Below are positions 37,693 through 45,267 of a DNA stretch of 64,000 bases, piece after piece. Source of the stretch: Bacteroidota bacterium (GTDB lineage: Bacteria; Bacteroidota; Bacteroidia; Chitinophagales; Saprospiraceae); the NCBI GenBank assembly GCA_016124585.1, contig WGNL01000029.1, positions 98,105 to 162,104 on the forward strand, read 5' to 3'. The translations under genes were made by a program, and so were the position numbers. A model generated the notes under the pieces. It made no database searches. It was not told the origin of the DNA and saw only the letters and a list, made by a program, of their open reading frames with translations. How positions within the stretch are numbered: the first letter of the stretch is position 1; each line of letters starts with the position of its first letter.

Positions 37693-40600
37693 ATGAAAAC
37701 CACAGCTGAAAAATCCATCACGGCGTCACGGTCCCAGCAACAATCTGGGCCGTTTTTCGCCAAGTCGGGTTCCAGTCCTCAAACTGGGGCTGGCGGTGCG
37801 TTTTTTGCCCCGACGGTACAAGCAAAATTGACAGTAGGTAAACCGGGTGACAAATTTGAACAGGAGGCTGACTCGATGGCCGAAAAAGTGGTGCAACGGC
37901 CAAGTATGCCAGGCATCCAGCGCAAATGTTCTGATTGCGAGGAAAAGGAAAAAGTTCAGATGAAACCTTTGGTGGATGGAATCACGCCCTTTGTTCAACG
38001 AAAGGAAGAAAGTGAGGAAGAGGAAGCTGTACAAGCCAAGCAAATTCAGCGAAAAGAAGGCGGGGAGGAAGAGGAGGCCGTTCAGGCTAAACGGATTCAA
38101 CTAAAAGAAGAAAGTGAGGAGGAAGAAGCTGTACAAGCCAAGCAAATTCAACGGAAAGAAGGCGGCGAGGAAGAGGAGGCCGTTCGAGCTAAACGGATTC
38201 AACGAAAGGAAGAAAGTGGGGAGGAAGAAGCTGTGCAAGCCAAGCAAATTCAACGGAAAGAAGGCGGGGAGGAAGAGGAAACATTACAGACTAAGTCCGC
38301 AACTGGCCCATCCATTTTCGATCTTGCGGCAGTAGAAAACATGCTTCAAGCTTCCAAGGGGATGGGTAGCCGATTGCCAGCAAATGTTCAACAGGATATG
38401 GAGGCTGGATTTGGTGTTGACATGGGCAATGTCAGAATCCATACTCACCAGACTGCGGTGGACATGAGCCAACAGCTTAACGCCCAGGCTTTTACGCACG
38501 GTTGGGACGTATATTTCAATCGCTACAAATTCAATCCGAACAGCACGGACGGCAAGTTGCTGCTGGCCCACGAACTGGCGCATACCCTCCAGCAGGCAAA
38601 GGCCAATGGCCAAACCCTTCGCCCGGCAGCATCAAGATTGGAACAGGAGATACCGACTGTTCCCAGTGAAAATATGGCTTTGGAGGCCGCTAACCAATTA
38701 GCGAAAGACAAAGCGGCTGAAATTGGGGAACAACAAACGGATGCAACACCTCCGCCACCTCCAAATCAACCAGCACCAGGCGCCAAGCCTTTGACAAAAA
38801 CAACAGGCAAAGAAAATCCAAGCTTGCCACCCTGTAAACCGCCGAAAACATCAGTTGCAAAACCAGTTGCGAAACCTTCCGTACCAGCACCCCAAGCAGC
38901 TGCTACACCAGCACCCCAAGAAACACCAGCGCCTCCCGCTGCTGCCGTATCCGCCCAGAAAAATGATGCAGAACCACCTGCCATTGCCAAGGAATCGCCC
39001 AAATGCCCCGCTGCCGACCCAGCATTTTTAAAGGCTAAAAAGCAAATTGGAAAGGATGCTAAAAAACAACGGGCGCACGAGCCTGCCGAACTGAAAAAAA
39101 ACGAAATGGTCGCATCGGCTGCCTTACCAACTTCAGAGCAGAATGTTCAATCGGGACAAGAGCAGCAGGCCGAGAACCTTGAAAAAGCAGCTGCTCCAAA
39201 GCCATTCGACAGGCTTGAGTTTAAAAACAAGCTCAAAGAGAAGATTGAATCCAAAATGCCAGAGACAGAGGACCAGGCAAAGGATTTTGCAGGCAGCGGA
39301 AAATTAGAGCAGGCAAAGGAGGAATTCAAAGGCACCATTTCCGAAGAAAAAGAAAAAGTCTCAGGCCCATTGGAGCAAACGGCTGCTCAAACATTGCCCG
39401 CAGGGCAAAACCTAAAGCCCGACAATATTGCCGTGCCAAATGCCAAGCCAGCCGACAAACCTACGAACGTTCCATCTGGACTGGCTGCCCCCAAACCTCG
39501 AACGGATGCCGAGATTTCGCTGGAATACAAAAGCAAGGAACTGGATGACCAGATGGCCAATGAAGGCTTGACGGAACGACAACTGGCCGAGTCGGAAGAA
39601 CCGAAATTCGAGCAGGCATTGCAGTCAAAAAAAGATGCGCAGCGTGAAATCGCAGCCGCTCCAGGTCATTACAGACAAGTGGAGGAGCAAAAATTGGCAC
39701 AAACCCAAAAACAGGCCGACCATAAAACCGGGCATGAACTTCGGAACATGGCCGCTACTAAAACTGGGAAAACAAGCGAGGTTTTTGGTGGGCAAAAAGC
39801 CAAAGAAACTGCCACGGAAAAACGTCAACGGGAAATCAAGGAAAAAATTGACGGTATTTACACCCAAACGGAAACGGATGTCAAAAAAATACTCGAAGAC
39901 CTAAGCATTACGGTTGAAGCGACTTTCTCGGAGAAGGTGGAGGCGGCCAACGAAACTTTCAAAAGCAGGGTGCGCTCACGGCTCGACGACCATTACGGTT
40001 GGTTTACTTTTGACGATAAAATAGCTGAATGGGCAGGGCTTTCCGATGGGGTGGCGCATATTTTCAAAGAAGAAAAAGAGCGTTTCCTGAACACGATGGA
40101 TTTTGCGCTGGATGAGATTGCGACCACTGTCGAAACCGAGTTGAACAAAGCGCTAGCCAGGATTCAATTAGGGCGCACCGACTTGGAAGATTTCAAGAAA
40201 ACCTTGAGCGAGGATGAGCTGAAATTTGCTGATGACCTTTTTGCCGAGACAATTGACAAGTTCACGGAACTCGAATCCAGTGTCAACGAAAGCCAGGATG
40301 AATTGATTGAATCACTCTCCGATGCATACGTCGAAAGCGTAAACAAACTTCAGGAAGAATTTGATAAAATCAACGAAGAACTGAGTGCTTCTTGGATTGC
40401 AGATGCGTTCAGTTTCATTGGAGAAGTTGCAACAGCCATCAAGAAACTTGGCGAATTGCTGAGTTCTATCGCATCCCGAATTGGGCAGTACATCAACCAG
40501 ATTCTGGATTCGCCAAAGCGGTTTTTCAACAACTTGGTGGATGGCATCAAGAGCGGGCTTGATGATTTTCGAGACAATATCGAAACCTACATGGAGCAAG

Positions 40601-42342
40601 GTTTTTGGATGTGGCTGACGGGTGCGAGCGGTGGAACCAATATCCAAATCCCCAAAAACATGGACGCTCAAGGCATGTTCAGCCTTGCCACGCAGATTCT
40701 TGGGCTTACCAAGGATTTTATTTTGGAAAGGATCAAGGAAAAACTGAAGATTCCTGTGGACGCATTTTTGGCATTGGTGGACAAGGCGGAGTCAGTCGGT
40801 GCGAAGATTTTGGAACCTGTGAAAATTCTCATCACACAGGGTGTCGGTGCGCTTTGGGTTTGGGTGAAAAACGAGGTGAGCAGCCATTTGACGGAGATTT
40901 TCAACAAGCTCAAGACAGATATTTTTCAAGCCATCATCAAGAAGTTTTTGGTTTGGGTGGCGAGCTTATTCATTCCTGGACTTGGGTTTATCAAACTCAT
41001 CCAAGCAGCCTACAAAGCCCTCCGTTGGCTAGTGGACAATATTGACCGGATCGTTGATATCGTGAATTCATTCCTTGATGCGGTAGGATTGGCAGTGCTA
41101 GGCAACGTGTCGGCAATAAAAAGCAAAGTGGTAAAAGCCCTGAAAAACGGGGTGGTCATAGCCATCGATTTTCTTGCAAAACTGGTTGGCCTTGGCAATT
41201 TTGCAGAAAAACTAAAACGGGGCATTGAGATGCTGCGTAAGCCCATCCGTAAAGTGATAGACTTGATTTTGATAAAAGCAAAACCAATAGTCCGCAAGAT
41301 TCAGAAGGCTATAGCCAAAGGAATTGCCAAGGTAAAAGGGGGAGTGAAGAAGGGGATTGACAAGGGAAAGGCGGCTGCGGCGAAGTTTTTTGATTGGCTC
41401 AAAGCAGAGAAGAAGTTTTCGGGTAAAGACGGAAAAGTGCATCGGCTCTTCCTAAAAGGCAAAGACGAAAAAGCAGCATTGATGGTAGCCAGTGTTACCA
41501 GCTCTTTCGAAAAATTTATTGACAACATAAATCCAAGTGGCAATCCTGAAAAAGAAGCTGCTAAACGAAATGCAATTCCAATCGCCGCAAGTGTGGATCG
41601 GGAAAAAGCAAGAATTCCAGCGACAAAGGGGCTAACCAAAGAAGCAGCTAAGAAATTGTATGTTGACAAAAAAGACAATATAAACCGGTTGCTGAATGAT
41701 TTGTCGGTGCCTGTGGCAGTTTTGATGGATGGTAAGGAGCTGCCCAATGGTAGCTACGATAAACCGATTCCAATACGATGGACCAAGCGAGGATTGGTGG
41801 AAGATTTACATAATTTAGTTCCAGTGAGCCAACGATGGACATCAAAAAAGATGACGCCACCAAGCCCAATCTCCGTTGCTAACTTCAAAGCAAAGACTTG
41901 GATTGAAATCCCACCAACCATGAAAAACAAATTCCCTTCCGAAGAGCCTGCTGAAAGAGATGGTCAACCAATCCGACGGGTGAAAATTGGAATTGACGAA
42001 AAATTCTTTCCTAAAGTCAACAAGCGGATTCAACGAACTTCGGGAAGGAGCGATAGTGTAAAAAACAGGTTTAGGAATTCATTGTTGCCAAATTATGGGC
42101 ATGACTTCACTGGAAGTGGGTACGATATGGACCATGTTCAAGACATGGGATTTGGTGGAAAAGACGCTATACCAAATTTGTGGCCTTTGTACGAAAACAT
42201 GAACCGGAATTTTGGTACGATGATTTATGACCAAGTCGTCACCTACACAGACGAAAGCAATAAGCCAAAGCTCAGCACTCCCAAGAATTTAATTGGCAAA
42301 TGGTTCATTATAGAATCAATTGGTGATGCTGAAAAAAGGTAA
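37693..42342 (+). CDS. DUF4157 (eCIS-core) protein with C-terminal HNH-type nuclease: probable payload toxin
   Basis: 1549 residues, starting 15 bp after the tape-measure stop. The N-terminus has GPFFAKSGS and GGAFFAPTVQAKLTVGKPGD motifs, then a Cys pair (KCSDCEEKEK) and six acidic 17-residue repeats (about 103-202). Residues ~215-300 are DUF4157, with the zincin-like HELAH at 293-297. A long Pro/Ala/Lys linker (350-680) and helical segments with amphipathic, pore-like stretches (~940-1210) follow. The last ~85 residues contain YDMDHVQDMGFGGKDAIPNLWPL (H1481, N1495), the layout of HNH endonuclease toxins. DUF4157 marks eCIS-loaded proteins; a nuclease payload released into the target is the likely role. 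No obvious immunity gene follows. Confidence 0.8.
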   Translation: MKTTAEKSITASRSQQQSGPFFAKSGSSPQTGAGGAFFAPTVQAKLTVGKPGDKFEQEADSMAEKVVQRPSMPGIQRKCSDCEEKEKVQMKPLVDGITPFVQRKEESEEEEAVQAKQIQRKEGGEEEEAVQAKRIQLKEESEEEEAVQAKQIQRKEGGEEEEAVRAKRIQRKEESGEEEAVQAKQIQRKEGGEEEETLQTKSATGPSIFDLAAVENMLQASKGMGSRLPANVQQDMEAGFGVDMGNVRIHTHQTAVDMSQQLNAQAFTHGWDVYFNRYKFNPNSTDGKLLLAHELAHTLQQAKANGQTLRPAASRLEQEIPTVPSENMALEAANQLAKDKAAEIGEQQTDATPPPPPNQPAPGAKPLTKTTGKENPSLPPCKPPKTSVAKPVAKPSVPAPQAAATPAPQETPAPPAAAVSAQKNDAEPPAIAKESPKCPAADPAFLKAKKQIGKDAKKQRAHEPAELKKNEMVASAALPTSEQNVQSGQEQQAENLEKAAAPKPFDRLEFKNKLKEKIESKMPETEDQAKDFAGSGKLEQAKEEFKGTISEEKEKVSGPLEQTAAQTLPAGQNLKPDNIAVPNAKPADKPTNVPSGLAAPKPRTDAEISLEYKSKELDDQMANEGLTERQLAESEEPKFEQALQSKKDAQREIAAAPGHYRQVEEQKLAQTQKQADHKTGHELRNMAATKTGKTSEVFGGQKAKETATEKRQREIKEKIDGIYTQTETDVKKILEDLSITVEATFSEKVEAANETFKSRVRSRLDDHYGWFTFDDKIAEWAGLSDGVAHIFKEEKERFLNTMDFALDEIATTVETELNKALARIQLGRTDLEDFKKTLSEDELKFADDLFAETIDKFTELESSVNESQDELIESLSDAYVESVNKLQEEFDKINEELSASWIADAFSFIGEVATAIKKLGELLSSIASRIGQYINQILDSPKRFFNNLVDGIKSGLDDFRDNIETYMEQGFWMWLTGASGGTNIQIPKNMDAQGMFSLATQILGLTKDFILERIKEKLKIPVDAFLALVDKAESVGAKILEPVKILITQGVGALWVWVKNEVSSHLTEIFNKLKTDIFQAIIKKFLVWVASLFIPGLGFIKLIQAAYKALRWLVDNIDRIVDIVNSFLDAVGLAVLGNVSAIKSKVVKALKNGVVIAIDFLAKLVGLGNFAEKLKRGIEMLRKPIRKVIDLILIKAKPIVRKIQKAIAKGIAKVKGGVKKGIDKGKAAAAKFFDWLKAEKKFSGKDGKVHRLFLKGKDEKAALMVASVTSSFEKFIDNINPSGNPEKEAAKRNAIPIAASVDREKARIPATKGLTKEAAKKLYVDKKDNINRLLNDLSVPVAVLMDGKELPNGSYDKPIPIRWTKRGLVEDLHNLVPVSQRWTSKKMTPPSPISVANFKAKTWIEIPPTMKNKFPSEEPAERDGQPIRRVKIGIDEKFFPKVNKRIQRTSGRSDSVKNRFRNSLLPNYGHDFTGSGYDMDHVQDMGFGGKDAIPNLWPLYENMNRNFGTMIYDQVVTYTDESNKPKLSTPKNLIGKWFIIESIGDAEKR
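37999..38295 (+). repeat. In-frame 51-bp tandem repeat inside the payload gene
   Basis: Six consecutive 17-codon units alternate two types (RKEESEEEEAVQAKQIQ and RKEGGEEEEAVQAKRIQ), giving a 102-bp higher-order unit. The units are highly similar at the DNA level, so slippage in multiples of 51 bp would lengthen or shorten the acidic linker without a frameshift. Confidence 0.85.
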
Positions 42343-42354
42343 TAAAATTGACAC

Positions 42355-42993
42355 ATGAAATCAGCTAGGTATAGAACACATCGAGGAAATAGGAGCCTGA
42401 CAGCCAACCAACTCAAAAAAAAAGATAGTTCCATTTCGTTTTTTGCAGAAAAAAAAGAACAGCCATTTGTGCTTGGATTATTTGGGAAGGGGCCTAATCC
42501 GCCAAATGCTGTAAATTATGGTGGCCCTGTTGCTTTGCGTGGTTTGACAGCGGCAGATTACAGCAACAATACATGGTCTTTGGTCAATGAAAAAGGCAAA
42601 TTGGGCACCGATTGTGAAAACTGCACTGGGAAGGAATGTGTGCAATATTCTGCAAAAGTCCGCTCAACTTTTAAAGTGGCTACCACTGTTACCTTGCCAA
42701 GCATGAGCGAATACGCTGACTATACACCTTGTCAAAAAAAGCGGATAAAGGCTGCTATCCAGAACGAATTGGCACCGCACGAACAAAAGCATGTCGCTGC
42801 ATTTAAAACTTATAACGGAACGGTGAACACCCCTTTCTCAATAACTGCCTGTCGGAGTGAACTGAAGAGCTTAGTAGCAGAACGTGCCGATGAAATACAC
42901 CGGGCTGTGGAGGCACCCCGCAGGACCAGCGCGCAAAATGCGAGCGATGCTCTCGATCCATTCGTAATCCATCCTGACCTCAACTGTAAGTGA
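42355..42993 (+). CDS. Small HExxH protein of the eCIS cluster, possible second payload
   Basis: 212 residues. A basic start is followed by SSISFFAEKKEQPFVLGLFGKG, echoing the FFAKSGS/FFAP motifs at the N-terminus of the neighbouring DUF4157 protein. A CENCTGKEC cluster (87-95) and the helix IQNELAPHEQKHVAAFKTYNG carry HEQKH at 142-146, a zinc metallopeptidase motif reminiscent of DUF922-type proteins; ELKSLVAERADEIH follows. No signal peptide or membrane segment. It starts 13 bp after the toxin gene and ends 5 bp before the AAA+ gene. It may be a loaded protease effector, or possibly a chaperone or immunity factor for the toxin; the sequence does not decide. Confidence 0.55.
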   Translation: MKSARYRTHRGNRSLTANQLKKKDSSISFFAEKKEQPFVLGLFGKGPNPPNAVNYGGPVALRGLTAADYSNNTWSLVNEKGKLGTDCENCTGKECVQYSAKVRSTFKVATTVTLPSMSEYADYTPCQKKRIKAAIQNELAPHEQKHVAAFKTYNGTVNTPFSITACRSELKSLVAERADEIHRAVEAPRRTSAQNASDALDPFVIHPDLNCK

Positions 42994-42998
42994 TTTTT

Positions 42999-44363
42999 AT
43001 GGCAAAAGATAAAAATGAACAGGCTCCAGTTTCAAATGCTGCAAACCTCCAATTTGCATTTTCTTATCTCACGGAAGTGTTCAAAGCACGTTTGGACTTG
43101 CAGTTGAACCAAACAAAAGAAAGCCGAACTGACATTGAACTGCCCTCGCTGGGTTTTTATGATGACAATTCCCCGTTGTCAAAATTCATTGCTCAATTCC
43201 AACCTCCATTTGAGGAATATATCGTAATCCTTTTGGCCCTCACCCCCCACATGGCGCCCGGCCTCATCGGAAACCTCATCGCTGAGTTCCTGCCCAACGG
43301 TGGTGAACTTCCAGAATTTGGCGGCGTGAAAGGCAACAACCAGCGCAGCATACTTCCTACAGGTGAAACTGCCCAGTTTATCCTTGCTGGCGATGACATC
43401 GAAAAGCGACTGGAAGTACAGCAGCTTTTCAGCACGGATCACTGGTTTCATAAAAAAGGTATCCTTCACCTCGAAACAGTTCCGGCAGGGGAGCCATTTA
43501 TGAGCGGCCGAATCATCCTGGATGCTGAAGTAGTGGAAATGCTGACGCTTGGCAAGGTGAATAAGCCCCGATTCAGCACTGATTTTCCAGCTGAGTACAT
43601 TGAAACTGGCATGGATTGGGACGACCTTGTGCTTGCTCCAAACACACTCCGGCAGGTTCGGGAAATAGAGGCATGGGTGCGCCACCAAGCTACATTTTTC
43701 GAAACATGGGGCATGGGCCGAAAAGTAAAACCTGGTTACCGGGTGCTTTTCCATGGCCCGCCAGGTACTGGAAAAACACTGACGGCTACGCTTTTGGGCA
43801 AGTCCACCCAGCGGGATGTTTTCAAAATTGACCTATCAATGGTCGTTTCAAAGTACATCGGGGAAACGGAGAAAAACCTCGCCAGGCTTTTTGACAAGGC
43901 TCAAAACAAGGACTGGATTTTGTTTTTCGACGAAGCGGATGCGCTCTTTGGAAAACGTACCAGCGTACGGGACGCCCATGACAAATACGCCAACCAAGAG
44001 GTGAGCTACCTCCTTCAGCGGATAGAATCTTACCCAGGGCTGACCATCCTCGCCTCCAATTTCAAAAGCAATATTGACGAAGCCTTTTTGCGTCGCTTTC
44101 AGTCCATGGTTTTTTTCCCTGTTCCTAACACGGATGAGCGACTGAAACTCTGGGAAAATGCCTTTCCAGCCAACGTGACGTTAGATGAAAAAATTGATTG
44201 GAAAAAAATTGCGCAGCAATACGAACTGACCGGAGCCAGCATCATGAACATCGTCCAATATTGTTGCATCAAGGTATTGGAACAGGGCACGGTCATTATT
44301 TCCCAAGAAAATTTGGTGAGCGGCATCCGGAATGAATTGATGAAAGAGGGTAAAATTGTTTAG
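42999..44363 (+). CDS. eCIS AAA+ ATPase (Pvc15-like)
   Basis: 454 residues from the ATG at 42999 (a GTG three codons earlier overlaps the previous stop). The AAA+ core has Walker A GPPGTGKT at 253-260, Walker B ILFFDEADALFG with Asp311-Glu312, a sensor-1 region (TILASNFKSNIDEAFLRRF, with arginine fingers) and a C-terminal helical lid (LTGASIMNIVQYCC). The N-terminal ~220 residues are the eCIS-specific domain. In PVC/Afp the homologue is required for assembly or for loading payloads, consistent with its place right after the payload genes. It closes the eCIS cluster. Confidence 0.92.
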   Translation: MAKDKNEQAPVSNAANLQFAFSYLTEVFKARLDLQLNQTKESRTDIELPSLGFYDDNSPLSKFIAQFQPPFEEYIVILLALTPHMAPGLIGNLIAEFLPNGGELPEFGGVKGNNQRSILPTGETAQFILAGDDIEKRLEVQQLFSTDHWFHKKGILHLETVPAGEPFMSGRIILDAEVVEMLTLGKVNKPRFSTDFPAEYIETGMDWDDLVLAPNTLRQVREIEAWVRHQATFFETWGMGRKVKPGYRVLFHGPPGTGKTLTATLLGKSTQRDVFKIDLSMVVSKYIGETEKNLARLFDKAQNKDWILFFDEADALFGKRTSVRDAHDKYANQEVSYLLQRIESYPGLTILASNFKSNIDEAFLRRFQSMVFFPVPNTDERLKLWENAFPANVTLDEKIDWKKIAQQYELTGASIMNIVQYCCIKVLEQGTVIISQENLVSGIRNELMKEGKIV

Positions 44364-44379
44364 TCGAGCGGTAGGTTTT

Positions 44380-44487
44380 AAGTTTGCAGTTTGACCGTGG
44401 GCAGGTTGCAGCCAGAGTACATCCCAGAAGTTCCAAAATCTCTAGCGGTTCTACTTGTTCAAGAAAAAATTATCAAACAGCAAACTT
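44380..44487. repeat. Inverted repeat spanning the ATPase-rnhB spacer
   Basis: AAGTTTGCAGTTTGA (44380-44394) pairs with 44473-44487 with one mismatch in 15. The arms again lie just after one stop codon and just before the next ATG (44492), the same design as the spacers at 19654 and 23868. Confidence 0.6.
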
Positions 44488-44491
44488 GAAA

Positions 44492-45094
44492 ATGCTACTT
44501 CCTTTTTTCAACGAAAACGAAATCGAAGCGGGCTGCGATGAAGCAGGACGTGGCTGTTTGGCTGGACCTGTATTTGCTGCGGCAGTTGTTTTGCCCAAAG
44601 ATTTTTCTAACCCGCTGCTCAACGACTCCAAGCAACTCACTGACAAACAGCGTTTTGCGTTGCGGCCAATCATCGAAAAAGAAGCATTGGCCTGGGCTGT
44701 GGCAAGCCTTTCACCTTCGGAAATTGACCAATTGAATATCCTGTGGGCCTCGGTGGAAGGGATGCACCGTGCGGTCGGAAAATTAAAAACGACCCCGACC
44801 AGTTTGTTGATAGATGGCAATCGTTTCAAGCCATATCCTGGCATCCCGCATCATTGCATGGTGAAAGGTGATGGTCGGTTTTTCAGCATTGCTGCCGCTT
44901 CTGTTCTGGCAAAAACCTATCGGGACGAACACATGGGCATTTTATCCAAAAAATACCCGCAGTACGGCTGGGAGCGCAACATGGGCTATCCAACAAAGGA
45001 ACACCGAGCCGCTATCCGGCAATTTGGAGCAACACCTGAACACCGTCAATCCTTTCGATTATTAGCGGCTTCGGAGTTTTCAGAGGAGGAATAA
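44492..45094 (+). CDS. rnhB: Ribonuclease HII
   Basis: 200 residues from the ATG at 44492. The open frame extends 36 codons upstream, but that part overlaps an inverted repeat and has no family similarity. [23 protein letters not shown] contains the DEAGRG motif with catalytic Asp16-Glu17. [21 protein letters not shown] and [25 protein letters not shown] complete the active site. The enzyme removes ribonucleotides from DNA and RNA from RNA-DNA hybrids. It is a housekeeping gene marking the right border of the eCIS cluster. Confidence 0.94.
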   Translation: MLLPFFNENEIEAGCDEAGRGCLAGPVFAAAVVLPKDFSNPLLNDSKQLTDKQRFALRPIIEKEALAWAVASLSPSEIDQLNILWASVEGMHRAVGKLKTTPTSLLIDGNRFKPYPGIPHHCMVKGDGRFFSIAAASVLAKTYRDEHMGILSKKYPQYGWERNMGYPTKEHRAAIRQFGATPEHRQSFRLLAASEFSEEE

Positions 45095-45267
45095 CCAGCC
45101 CTGTTTTGAGGTTGATCGCCTAAAACCCGAGAATTGTTATGTCATGTGCAAAAAACAATTCCACAATTCCACATTTCAACAATCCAACCTCCGATATTAG
45201 CGCCCGTTTTGGAAACCTCCACTGAATCTGGACGTTTTCAACTGTAAAATTCAATTTCAATATCAAA

